Below are positions 18,301-26,075 of a stretch of 64,000 nucleotides of DNA, piece by piece. Position 1 is the first letter of the stretch, and every line of letters starts with the position of its first letter. This DNA comes from UBA9926 sp038131595. Lineage in GTDB: Bacteria > Pseudomonadota > Gammaproteobacteria > Pseudomonadales > Azotimanducaceae. A program made the position numbers and the translations under genes. Location of the stretch: the NCBI GenBank assembly GCA_038131595.1, contig JAYPPR010000003.1, positions 62,001 to 126,000 of the forward strand, written 5' to 3'. The notes under the pieces are model-generated. The model was not told the origin of the DNA and ran no database searches. It saw nothing but the letters and a program-made list of their open reading frames with translations.

Positions 18301-19021
18301 CTATCGCCGAAACCTTGAGTCACTTGTTGAAGAGCGGTCTAGGGCGCTTCAGCGAGAGATGAATGAGCACAAACAGGCACGAGGAGATTTGGCTGAATCT
18401 CTGAGAGAAAAAGAACTGTTACTTAAAGAGGTGCATCACCGGGTTAAAAATAATATGCAAGTCATTTCAAGCTTGCTCTCCCTACAATCTTACAAGGAGC
18501 AAGACCAGGGCCTTGGAACACTGCTCAATGAGAGCCAGCAGCGGATAAAGTCCATGGCCTTGATCCATGAGGGACTGTATCGATCGGATAACTTGCTGGA
18601 TATCCAATTTGAAAGCTACGTCCGTAATTTGGCCACCGACCTGTGTCGGTTTTATTCGGTGGAGGACATTGATATTCAGCTGGTTGTGGAAGTGCAGGAT
18701 GTGCGTTTAGGGCTAGATTCAGCGGTACCTTGCGGACTGATCATCAACGAGTTGGTGACTAACTGTTTAAAGCACGGGTTCGTAGGGCAGCAAGGAGTGG
18801 GTCAGGTTAGAATTACTTTCCGTGAAGATGGCCGTATGGCGAGCCTTGAGGTCGCCGATACTGGGCAAGGGCTTCCCGATGATTTTTCAGCGCAGGAGTC
18901 GGGCTCTATGGGCATGGAAATCGTCTCGATTTTGACTGAGCAATTAGATGGCACACTGAAATACCGAAACGAAGGAGGAGCGGTGTTCACGATTTCATTC
19001 CCCAGAGAGTCAGGCGAATGA
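15371..19021 (+). CDS. Propeller-sensor hybrid-type histidine kinase (Reg_prop, Y_Y_Y, PAS, HisKA_2)
   Basis: Membrane sensor kinase of 1216 residues. After a signal-like hydrophobic segment (about 20-40) come at least twelve two-component propeller repeats of the form G-x-[IL]-W-[VI]-G-T (about 70-680). A Y_Y_Y domain (GFEFSATDF to NIRINPP), one membrane helix (about 815-840), a PAS domain, a coiled coil and a HisKA_2 kinase follow (EVHHRVKNNMQVISSLLSLQS-like box, His about 1022; N-box INELVTN; DTGQGLP). The periplasmic propeller should bind an external ligand. The start must be the TTG at 15371, since a stop lies two codons upstream, and the ribosome-binding site is weak; a sequence error upstream is possible. 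Its stop overlaps the next gene's ATG. Confidence 0.9.
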   Translation: MDSTTHAFSSCGVRSTFLTGLGSLVSLAVGFVLLVSAERTLAIDAFLSQRSVVFSHLATEDGLSQNGVTAFAQDANGLIWIGTQEGLNLFDGYEFRSFYHDINDPTSLSHDQIWTLLVDRSGTLWVGTDEGLDRFDPLTQTFSPFEGLLPATQGISRNLTVYALAETGDGSIWVGTNLGMARIGTDSAIEWYFFDLTRQDSIGGGSVRAIYADEADTLWVGTELGGLSVFDTKGRLRARHQHDPLNPQSISENHVRSITSDRDGRIWVGTNSQGLSIFDPRDGRWRHEQADRGSDSGFTGDRIRTLLRDQQGNIWVGFDGGLALWQQATGRFQTFAPDLSNPRSLRDETILELFQDTGGVVWVGTFNGISHFNANVEKFPLLKVEAQTAQGLTQPSISSFAEDASGNLWVGTFEGLGLWRPDDKGADFVAPQDIGLSGRRVMALGAFEDEVWAGTMVGGLNVIRNGQVKSIYRYRADLPDSISANAVSKIYEDGAGRRWVTTYGAGVNLYLGEGKFQRFPDMTRPDAAFSDLRTLDIVEIEPNRLWIATDGGGITVLDAITGRTDALRHDPLEPNSLSSDNIVTLLRDDQGVWVGTRDRGLDYYDFASGQFKNFSKSKGLASDAVFGLLQDSKGRIWISGGKGLSALDPETELIVAFDASHGLQNTDFNSGAFLALEEGLFVFGGNSGFNVFDPIAIQTKNSYLPPIVLTQISKFNRPTHYTESIARMDRLVLEHGDSVVGFEFSATDFTQPEKNQFRYRMVGFDDDWVDALGDRQATYTNLDAGDYRFEVMGSNNDGVWNPEARALNIRINPPLWQTWWAYSLYVAAFCLALFLLLQNNTRRQRFAAEKRYSERLQLYVESLEQATDCILIADGSGKVLFANHAIRGLFGLAADVAVGRSIMSVVFTSERQAQIAQKAIDAGERFVDEIDQADAHQGPAIEVTMARVNDSMLSEAATVAIARDITRRKATEAELEDYRRNLESLVEERSRALQREMNEHKQARGDLAESLREKELLLKEVHHRVKNNMQVISSLLSLQSYKEQDQGLGTLLNESQQRIKSMALIHEGLYRSDNLLDIQFESYVRNLATDLCRFYSVEDIDIQLVVEVQDVRLGLDSAVPCGLIINELVTNCLKHGFVGQQGVGQVRITFREDGRMASLEVADTGQGLPDDFSAQESGSMGMEIVSILTEQLDGTLKYRNEGGAVFTISFPRESGE

Positions 19022-21153
19022 CGGCCCCGCGGATATTTGTTGTTGAGGATCAGGCGCTCGTTGCCAGAGACATCCAGACGCGCCTGATTTCAATGGGCTA
19101 TGACGTCCTGGGCACAGCTTCTCGCGCTAGTGATGCTGTCAGTCAAGTGCTGGAATTAATGCCTGATCTTGTGCTGATGGATATCAATCTGAAAGGGGAG
19201 ATGGATGGAATTGAGGCTGCCGCGAGAATCACAAAGCAGCTTGATGTCCCCATTATTTACTGTACGGCTTACTCGAATGAGGCGACCCTAGCGCGCGCGA
19301 AGATCACAGCGCCTTATGGCTATGTGCTAAAGCCGTTTGACAATCGCGAGCTCGAGATCAACATCGAGATTAGTCTCCACAAGCACCAAATGGAGCAAGA
19401 GATAAAGCTGGGTGGGGAGCGTCTTGCGGCGACACTCGCGAGTGTTCCCGATGGGATATTTTCAGTAAACACCGAGGGCGAGGTGCTTTTTGCGAACCAA
19501 GCGGCTTGCGAACTGGTGCGTCAACCCATTGGCGACGTGCTTGGCGTCCAGCTCAAGAACATTATCGAATTCAAAGTGCTTGAAACGGGTACCGAGGCGC
19601 TTGATTTTGCTCGATTCAAGTTCGATCAAACCGTGAATGATTTCCCGCCGTTAAGGCAGCAAGTGGTACGAGATGGCCAACCCATCGTTCCAGTTGAAGT
19701 CAGTATGCGCTGGTTTGATTCATCGATTGAGCCGCGCGTTACCCTGATACTTCGCGACATTACTCGTCAGCTTGAGCAAGAGGATGCGGTCCTGCGAAGT
19801 GCTTACTTTGACAGTTTGACTTTGCTGCCTAACCGGACGCTGTTTTTGGATCGTGTGGAAAGTCGATTGGCGAACGCAGGTTACATTGACGAGGAGCTGA
19901 TTGGGATCGCGTATCTCAGGATTGCTGAAATCAGCGAAGTCAGGCAAGGATATGGATCGAGCGCGGGTGACGAGGTGATCAACGAGATGGTCAGCCGTTG
20001 GCAGCCTTTACTCCTGCGTGGCGAGACTTTGGCTCATTTTGGCGGAGGTGAGTTTGGTTTGCTCATGAGCGGCCATCGAGACTTGGCTAAAGCACAATCG
20101 CCTGAGCCCGCGTCGACCCTCGCCCGCGATCAAGCAAAAATGTTGGCGTTACTTGAAGCGCTAATCGAACGAGCAAAAGAGGACATACAAATTGATCTCG
20201 GCCACCAGTTGAACCTAAGCGCGAGGGTGGGTGTTTCGGTCAACCATCGAGAGAGCGAATCCGCAGAGCAGCTCCTTCGTAATGCCGAATCTGCGCAGGC
20301 TAGGGCCTCAGAATCAGTTCCCTGCGTTTTGTTTGACCAGGAGATGCATTCAACCGCTAGTCATGAGCTCGCGTTGAGAAATGCCGTTCATCAAGCGATT
20401 CAGACGCGGTCGATTGAACCCTTTCTTCAACCCATTGTGCGACTTGACTCTAAACAGATCGTGGGCTTCGAGGCCCTTGCAAGATGGCACAACGATGGGC
20501 AGGAGGTGAACTCTCCCGGGACGTTTATTCCCGCCGCCGAGCGCTCCGGCCTGATTGGGTCGCTCGGTAATTTAATGCTCTACGATATTGGTGCGATCTG
20601 CGAGCGTTACGCTTGGCTTAAAGAGTATGGCCTTAGCATCGCTGTCAACATTGCCGCTTCGCAGTTCGATGATCGATTAATAGCAACCCTCTCAACGCTC
20701 GCAGCTGAGTACCCTGCGATTGAGTCAGTGCTATCGCTTGAGATCACAGAGGGGACCGCGATGTCCGGCTCGGAATCCACGCTGAACTTGATTCGAGAGC
20801 TGAGAAATTTAGGATTCAGAGTGAGTGTTGATGACTTCGGTACAGGCTATTCATCGCTCAGCTATCTGAAGCAGTTTCCACTCGACACGTTGAAGATCGA
20901 TCGATCGTTTATCACGGGTTTGCAGCCTGAAACCGATGGGTACGTCATCGTAAAAGCGATTATTGATCTCGCCAAGGCGCTTGGCCTGCCCACAGTTGCC
21001 GAGGGTATTGAGACAGAGCAGGAGATGGAATTATTGCGAGCGCTCGGATGCGACTTCGGTCAGGGTTTTTACTTTCAGGCAGCCACCCGCGTCGAAGAAA
21101 TAGACCACTGCTACAAAAACGGCTTACCGCTAGGCCGAGCATTCACTGCTTAG
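19018..21153 (+). CDS. Response regulator REC-PAS-GGDEF-EAL, probable c-di-GMP phosphodiesterase
   Basis: Starts on the ATGA shared with the kinase stop, so the two are translationally coupled partners. The receiver domain (1-120) has phospho-acceptor Asp55 (LVLMDINL) and Lys in VLKPF. A PAS domain spans about 140-255. The GGDEF domain is degenerate: GGGEF at 342-346 lacks the metal-binding Asp, so cyclase activity is unlikely. The EAL domain is intact: FEALARW (485-487 = EAL), ITEGT, DDFGTGYSSLSYL, KIDRSFI and AEGIET. Predicted output is c-di-GMP hydrolysis controlled by the sensor kinase. Confidence 0.92.
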   Translation: MTAPRIFVVEDQALVARDIQTRLISMGYDVLGTASRASDAVSQVLELMPDLVLMDINLKGEMDGIEAAARITKQLDVPIIYCTAYSNEATLARAKITAPYGYVLKPFDNRELEINIEISLHKHQMEQEIKLGGERLAATLASVPDGIFSVNTEGEVLFANQAACELVRQPIGDVLGVQLKNIIEFKVLETGTEALDFARFKFDQTVNDFPPLRQQVVRDGQPIVPVEVSMRWFDSSIEPRVTLILRDITRQLEQEDAVLRSAYFDSLTLLPNRTLFLDRVESRLANAGYIDEELIGIAYLRIAEISEVRQGYGSSAGDEVINEMVSRWQPLLLRGETLAHFGGGEFGLLMSGHRDLAKAQSPEPASTLARDQAKMLALLEALIERAKEDIQIDLGHQLNLSARVGVSVNHRESESAEQLLRNAESAQARASESVPCVLFDQEMHSTASHELALRNAVHQAIQTRSIEPFLQPIVRLDSKQIVGFEALARWHNDGQEVNSPGTFIPAAERSGLIGSLGNLMLYDIGAICERYAWLKEYGLSIAVNIAASQFDDRLIATLSTLAAEYPAIESVLSLEITEGTAMSGSESTLNLIRELRNLGFRVSVDDFGTGYSSLSYLKQFPLDTLKIDRSFITGLQPETDGYVIVKAIIDLAKALGLPTVAEGIETEQEMELLRALGCDFGQGFYFQAATRVEEIDHCYKNGLPLGRAFTA

Positions 21154-21242
21154 CGGAAACGACTGCTCGGCTCGGATGCATACGTCCACAGTGAAGTGGG
21201 CGCTGACACCAGACGTGTCGCCTCTCCCCAGTTTCCGTTTTT
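21154..21242 (+). terminator. Structured 3' region ending in a T-run, possible terminator
   Basis: CGGAAAC (21154-21160) pairs with GTTTCCG (21231-21237), immediately followed by five T. Inside are smaller inverted repeats: GACAC/GTGTC (205-209/215-219 of this kilobase) or alternatively ACGTC/GACGT, plus CCAC/GTGG. It would end the kinase-regulator transcript. The outer loop is long (70 nt), so this is tentative. Confidence 0.35.
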
Positions 21243-21302
21243 GATCTTTGCTCACATCCAGTAAAACAGTGCTTTGCACATGAAACTATTTTCTGGGTCG
21301 CT

Positions 21303-22010
21303 CTAGGGAAGTAGCGCTCCACCATCGACATCGATGACAACTCCGGTCATGTAGGTGTTGCTCATGCAAAGCAGAATCGCCTCGGCGACCTCTTCGGGCT
21401 GCCCCACGCGACCCAAGGGGAAATTGGCGCCGATTGCGTCCAGGGTGGCGGCCTTTTTCTCCCCAAAGTGATCGAACATTGGGGTGTCAATAATGCCTGG
21501 TGCGACGCCGTTGATCCGAATCGGCGCGAGTTCGGGCGTTAGGGCCCGTACAAAGCCTTCGACGGCGCATCCCGTGCAACTGACCGAGATCATGCCCGGA
21601 TTACACTTTCTTGCTGGCGTTCCAGAGACAAGCGTGATGGAGGCATCTTCTACTAGGTGTGGGACGCCTTGCCGAACGACATGGGTGTAGCCCCAAAACT
21701 TATCGAAAGCAGCGCGAAACTGCTCATCGGTTTGTGACATGAAAGGCCCGTTAGTCCGAGTCGCCCCGGTGGCGGCGCCAACGAGGTGATGAATAGGGCC
21801 AGCCTCGTTAAACAATGCGCTAAGTCCCTCGGGGTCGTGGGTGTCGACTTGCCTAAATTGAATATCAGGGTAGCTCGCCTGGCAGGCTTCGATTTTGTCG
21901 AGCGAGCGCCCAGCGGCAAATACTGTTGCGCCACGCTGCGCGGACGATATTGCTGTTGCCAGACCAATACCCGATGTGCCCCCAATTACAACTACATTCA
22001 TGCCGTCCAT
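21303..22010 (-). CDS. SDR family oxidoreductase, catalytic Tyr/Lys not recognisable
   Basis: Short-chain dehydrogenase fold of 235 residues with the dinucleotide motif VVIGGTSGIGLATA at the start and the tail INGVAPGIIDTPMF plus a C-terminal MTGVVIDVDGGALL. The usual YxxxK is absent: where it belongs the protein reads SVSCTGCAVEGFVRAL. A subgroup of SDRs has this kind of replacement, so activity may be altered rather than lost. ATG 22010 is chosen over a TTG two codons upstream; an ATG at 22001 is also possible. No strong ribosome-binding site. Substrate unknown. Confidence 0.82.
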   Translation of the reverse strand: MDGMNVVVIGGTSGIGLATAISSAQRGATVFAAGRSLDKIEACQASYPDIQFRQVDTHDPEGLSALFNEAGPIHHLVGAATGATRTNGPFMSQTDEQFRAAFDKFWGYTHVVRQGVPHLVEDASITLVSGTPARKCNPGMISVSCTGCAVEGFVRALTPELAPIRINGVAPGIIDTPMFDHFGEKKAATLDAIGANFPLGRVGQPEEVAEAILLCMSNTYMTGVVIDVDGGALLP

Positions 22011-22178
22011 TATCAATCAGATCTCCAAGCTTATGTTGCTTCTGTTTACTTACCGTTACCAAGACTCTACCAGTAGATTCTGCCTCGAACCATGACCTCA
22101 TTATTCGTAGGACCCTGCGACTTGTGAAATGGCAGAAATCGCGTGTTAGAGTGCGCTGGCAAGGAACGGGAGGCATCG

Positions 22179-23055
22179 GTGGATTCACCCAATTGGATGA
22201 CGGGCGCGATGGCGTCTGACGAGAAAGCTGCGCAAGTCGAGGTTGATGGTGCGCAGATCGCTTATAGCGTCTGGGGGGACACGTCGAACCCCGGAATGAT
22301 CCTGATTCATGGGAGTAACGCGCATCGTCACTGGTGGCAATGGGTTGCACCCTACCTCGCTAGGCGTTTTCGAGTAGCGGCAATTGATTTGTCAGGACAC
22401 GGTGATAGTGATTGGCGAGAAGCGTATTCGGGCGAGACGTTTGCCAAGGAGGTCATGGCCGTTTGCAGGGATGCAGAACCTTGGAGAAAAACCTGTCGTG
22501 GTGGCGCACAGTTTTGGCGGATTTGTTGGTCTTGAGACGGCTCATCATTACGGGGACCAACTTCGAGGCGTGGTATTCGCCGATTTTACAGTGGCGCCCC
22601 GAGCGCAATATGTAGAGTGGGGTAATCAACGCGCCGAGCGTGGAGGCCCCGCAAGACCCACCAGGATTTATGAGGATCGTGACGTTGCCCTCGGGCGGTA
22701 TCGACTGATACCCGAACAGCCCAATCGATATCCTGAAGTATTGGCATTCCTTGCTGAGAAATCGCTGCGGGCGGTGGACGGCGGTTGGACGTGGAAATTT
22801 GATCCAACATTGTTTGATGATCTTGAGATGGGTATCGATCAAACGGATAAGTTTGAGGCCCTTCGTTGCCCGTCCGCTTTGATATTGGGTGAGCACTCGA
22901 CTGATGAGGGCGCATACTTTGCCGACCATATGATTCGGGTTGCACCTTATGCTTTGCCCAGCATTACGCTCTATGAAACGCACCACCATTTTATGCTGGA
23001 GGAGCCGATTGCCACGGTTAGCGCGATCGAAGCCCTGGTGGCACCGTGGCTTTAG
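22179..23055 (+). pseudogene. Alpha/beta hydrolase split by a one-base insertion
   Basis: The first part (to about 22476) has the oxyanion region ILIHGSNAHRHWWQW and AIDLSGHGDSD. The second part, in the next frame, continues with EKPVVVAHSFGGFVG (nucleophile elbow, Ser in HSFGG), the lid, LILGEHST and the catalytic-His region ETHHHFMLEEP. Removing one C near 22477 gives a continuous protein through DAELGEKPVVV. Start: GTG 22179 with GGGAGG six bases upstream. It is either a sequence error or a fresh lesion, because nothing else in the coding sequence is damaged. Substrate unknown. Confidence 0.8.
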
Positions 23056-23067
23056 TGAGGACGATAG

Positions 23068-23091
23068 GATCGTTGGCTAGGCGCAACGATC
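23068..23091. other. Perfect 8-bp stem-loop between hydrolase and cyclophilin genes
   Basis: GATCGTTG (23068-23075) and CAACGATC (23084-23091) flank an 8-base loop. No T-run follows, so a classical intrinsic terminator is unlikely. It sits 17 bases before the cyclophilin start and could affect mRNA processing or initiation. Confidence 0.5.
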
Positions 23092-23108
23092 TCCTCTAGA
23101 GGTGTCTG

Positions 23109-23795
23109 ATGCAAAATAAAATTAACCATCCGTTTGCACATCCTTTTGCTCGAAGGAATAAGTCGAATCGGCCCACCTTGTTGTTTGCGCTGGTAGCGAT
23201 GCTAACGGCAGGCGCCAGCAAAATAGCGCAGGCAGCGGATGTGGTGATTGAGACCAATCGAGGCGTGATTGAGGTCGTGCTGGACGCTGAGCGTGCGCCA
23301 CTGACGGTTGCTAACTTTTTGGCTTATGTAGCCGCCGATGGGTACAAGGATGCGCTGTTTCATCGGGTGATTCCAGGATTTATGGTGCAGACCGGGGGTT
23401 ATCGAGGCGATTTAACGCTGTTGCCTGAATCCGATGAGCTGAGGAATGAAGCAGACAATGGATTGACTAATCAGCGAGGCACACTGGCCATGGCCAGGAT
23501 GGATGCCATTGACAGTGCGACACGTCAGTTCTTCATCAACGTCGCTGACAACCCACACCTTGATCATCAGCAGGCAAGTTGCACGCGGCGACAGGAAGAA
23601 GAGCGAGTGGCGGCCGCAGAGCGAGGACTCCTAAAGCCGAGAACTTGCGCGAGCTTTGGATACGCGGTCTTTGGTCGCGTCGTCGCTGGAATGGAGGTCG
23701 TTGATGATATTGCTGATCAAGACACTGATATCCAGGGGGATTTCTTGGATTTTCCCGTCGAACCGATTCTCATTAAGCAAATAGTGATCAAGTAG
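23109..23795 (+). CDS. Periplasmic cyclophilin-type peptidyl-prolyl isomerase
   Basis: Residues 1-43 are a signal peptide (basic start, hydrophobic LLFALVAMLTAGAS, cut near AQA-AD). The mature domain has the cyclophilin core: ETNRGVIEVVLD, FHRVIPGFMVQTGG (catalytic Arg), GTLAMARMD, a Gln-Phe-Phe-Ile-Asn-Val segment, and FGYAVFGRVVAGMEVVD. It catalyses proline cis-trans isomerisation during folding of exported proteins. An insert of about 30 residues rich in Arg and Glu (ASCTRRQEEERVAAAERG) before the ASFGYAVFG strand is longer than in E. coli PpiA. AGGTG precedes the ATG. The phosphatase gene follows after 10 bases, so an operon is likely. Confidence 0.9.
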   Translation: MQNKINHPFAHPFARRNKSNRPTLLFALVAMLTAGASKIAQAADVVIETNRGVIEVVLDAERAPLTVANFLAYVAADGYKDALFHRVIPGFMVQTGGYRGDLTLLPESDELRNEADNGLTNQRGTLAMARMDAIDSATRQFFINVADNPHLDHQQASCTRRQEEERVAAAERGLLKPRTCASFGYAVFGRVVAGMEVVDDIADQDTDIQGDFLDFPVEPILIKQIVIK

Positions 23796-23805
23796 AGGTC
23801 TACTT

Positions 23806-25476
23806 ATGGCGATGCTACCCAATGGGCAACTGCGCTTCGCGCACGGTTTACTATGGACAGCCCTTCTCGCGCTCGGCATGCAAAGTGACCCGCTCTTCGC
23901 GCAGACATCAGAAGAATCAAAGTCGGACACCAAAGATGGTCTAGTGGTGCTCGTTGCGGTAGATCAGCTTCGGCGAGACCGGTTGGCCGAGGTGGCAGGT
24001 GGAGCGCTCAGCCAGTTGCTTGCCGAGGGGAGAGTATTCGATCGGGCGGTGCTCGGTCATGGAGTGTCCACGACCTGTCCTGGACACGCCGTGATGTTGA
24101 CGGGTCTGCACCCCAATCGACATGGGCTTCCAAGCAATACGTTTTTTGACAGGGAGGCGGGTAAGGTTCGGTACTGTCTTGAGGATGACGATCCAGAGAC
24201 GTTAGTGCTCGGAGGAACAGACAGACGCAGCCCAAGGAATATGACCGCGACTACGTTTGGAGACTGGCTGAAGCGTGAGCGACCAAGCAGTAAGGTGTTT
24301 AGCGTTGCGGCAAAAGACCGAGCGGCCATTGCGATGGGTGGCCAGCAGCCTGATGGGGTTTACTGGTTCGATCGATCTCAAGGGCGATTTACTACGAGCG
24401 GCTATTACTCGAAAACCCTCCCGAGTTACGTGAAGGCATTTAATGGGAGTGAGCCCACGGAGGATGGCTTTATGGCCAGTCTGCCAATGGAGTGGACCCA
24501 TCCGACGGGTCGATTGCGCCCAGATGATTACGAGGGAGAGGACCCTAGGCTCAACCGAATAAGCGGTCATCCTGTCATCAGTGCCGATGCCGCAACGTCA
24601 GCGGCATCTCTGTATCCATCTCCCTATATGGATTCGGTGACCGTGGATCTTGCGATGCGAGTGCTCGAGGCAGAAAGGCTGGGCAGCCGGGATGCGCTGG
24701 ATGTTCTCGCGGTCGGTCTGTCTGCGACCGACACGATTGGGCACTTGTATGGTCCTAGGAGCGCCGAGGCAGAAGATGGCCTGAGACGGCTCGACGCCGA
24801 TTTAAACCGACTACTTGAAGCGCTGATGAGCAGCGTTCCTCGAAACAAGCTGTGGATTGTTTTGACTGCTGATCACGGAGTGGCTGAGCTGCCTGAATGG
24901 CGTCATGAGCAGCGTTCGCTCAAGTGTCCGGAGCCGAGCGGTCGTATCAGCTACCTGGATCTGGGCGGAGCTATCTTCTGGGGGATTTATAAACACTTTA
25001 GTTGGCCGTTTGGAGATCCGAGAGACTGGGTCAGTCTTGACGGCGGACATCTCGTGGTCAATCGAGAGAAAGCGCGAGCAGAGGGGGTTGATCCGAGCGA
25101 CGTCATCGGTGCGCTCGAGGCAGCCCTTGAATCGCTCGACTATGTTGTAGAGGCATGGCGGGCAGACGAGCTGCTTGACGCCAAAGACGAGGCAGGCCGA
25201 CTGATGGCCAAAAGTTACGTTCCTGGCCGAACGGGCGATTTATTGCTTCAGCTGGCGGAGGACTGTTTGATTGACGAGCTAGGGACAACTCACGGATCGC
25301 TGTACGCCTATGATCGGGATGTTCCTCTTGTGATTGCAGGCCCAGGCGTAATGTCAGGCGTCGACAGTCAGCCAGCCGAAACGGTAGACATCGGGCCAAC
25401 CCTCGCTGATTTGTTGGGCGTAACGCCTCCGCCCGCTTTGGATGGCGAGATTTTGAGGTTGCACGGAGATCGCTGA
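23806..25476 (+). CDS. Exported alkaline phosphatase superfamily protein (PafA / nucleotide pyrophosphatase-like)
   Basis: Signal peptide to about residue 33 (ending LFAQT). VVLVAVDQLRRDRL supplies metal-ligand Asp, and the nucleophile Thr lies in HGVSTTCPGHAVMLTGLHPNRHG. The second metal set is in GLSATDTIGHLYG and VLTADHGVAELPEW. THGSLYAYDRDVPLVIAGPG closes the metal site, and TVDIGPTLADLLGV is the family tail. It probably hydrolyses phosphate mono- or diesters in the periplasm; whether it is a monoesterase like PafA cannot be told. Length 556 is typical. Ten bases after the cyclophilin gene, AGAGGT ribosome-binding site. Confidence 0.87.
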   Translation: MAMLPNGQLRFAHGLLWTALLALGMQSDPLFAQTSEESKSDTKDGLVVLVAVDQLRRDRLAEVAGGALSQLLAEGRVFDRAVLGHGVSTTCPGHAVMLTGLHPNRHGLPSNTFFDREAGKVRYCLEDDDPETLVLGGTDRRSPRNMTATTFGDWLKRERPSSKVFSVAAKDRAAIAMGGQQPDGVYWFDRSQGRFTTSGYYSKTLPSYVKAFNGSEPTEDGFMASLPMEWTHPTGRLRPDDYEGEDPRLNRISGHPVISADAATSAASLYPSPYMDSVTVDLAMRVLEAERLGSRDALDVLAVGLSATDTIGHLYGPRSAEAEDGLRRLDADLNRLLEALMSSVPRNKLWIVLTADHGVAELPEWRHEQRSLKCPEPSGRISYLDLGGAIFWGIYKHFSWPFGDPRDWVSLDGGHLVVNREKARAEGVDPSDVIGALEAALESLDYVVEAWRADELLDAKDEAGRLMAKSYVPGRTGDLLLQLAEDCLIDELGTTHGSLYAYDRDVPLVIAGPGVMSGVDSQPAETVDIGPTLADLLGVTPPPALDGEILRLHGDR

Positions 25477-26075
25477 TCTGGCGATTCGATCCGTCATTAG
25501 CGGCGCCCGCCTACTCTCGCCCATACCTGCTCTTGCCCATAAAGGAAGAGGCTCAAGTCACCATCCTGTTGATGGATCGTTCGGTGACAGTTCGCTTTAG
25601 GCCAGCTCTTCCAACTTTTTTCCGTGCTTTATCTCAAGCGTTTTGATGAGCGCTTTTTGGCAAAAGCTTTTTGCCGAAAGTTTTTTAGTGAATGTTTTTT
25701 GATAAAAGCCTGCGACCGAAGCTGTCGAACAAAGCCGCTCATCAAAGCCGTTCAACAAAGCGTCGAAATGTAGTGTCTGACGAACAATAAATAGCTCACG
25801 TTTTGAATGTCTGCATGGAGCGTTTGTTGGAAAGGCTCATCGTTATTTGCCTGCCAGCGAATGGCTTGATTCAGAGCCTTGTTGCTCAGTTCTTGCGGGG
25901 GCGAGGCTAGCCCTTGAGAGTTTCAAATCATTGATTCGCCGCGGCACGCGAGAACTTTCCTCTTTCAGCACATTGACCCAGGGAACCATTTATGGCGAGA
26001 TCGAGGGTTATTGGTCGGCATTGTGACGAATACGCATGGCTAGACCGACCCTTTGATTAAAAAGGAGACTGTCAC
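25477..26075. other. Intergenic region with low-complexity near-repeats
   Basis: About 600 bases without a supportable gene. 25505-25542 has two near-copies of CTCTCGCCCATA / CTCTTGCCCATA. 25635-25785 is a run of related AAGC-TTTTTT-G and (A/T)CAAAGCCG(T/C) words with one perfect hairpin (see next entry). The last 20 bases carry the strong ribosome-binding site AAAAAGGAG of the dioxygenase gene. Confidence 0.6.
25659..25675 (+). terminator. Short perfect hairpin in T-rich DNA, possible terminator
   Basis: GGCAAAA (25659-25665), loop GCT, TTTTGCC (25669-25675), with a further T6 tract at 25682-25687. It could end the cyclophilin-phosphatase transcript. It is embedded in near-repeat DNA, so the pairing may simply reflect low complexity. 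Confidence 0.35.
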
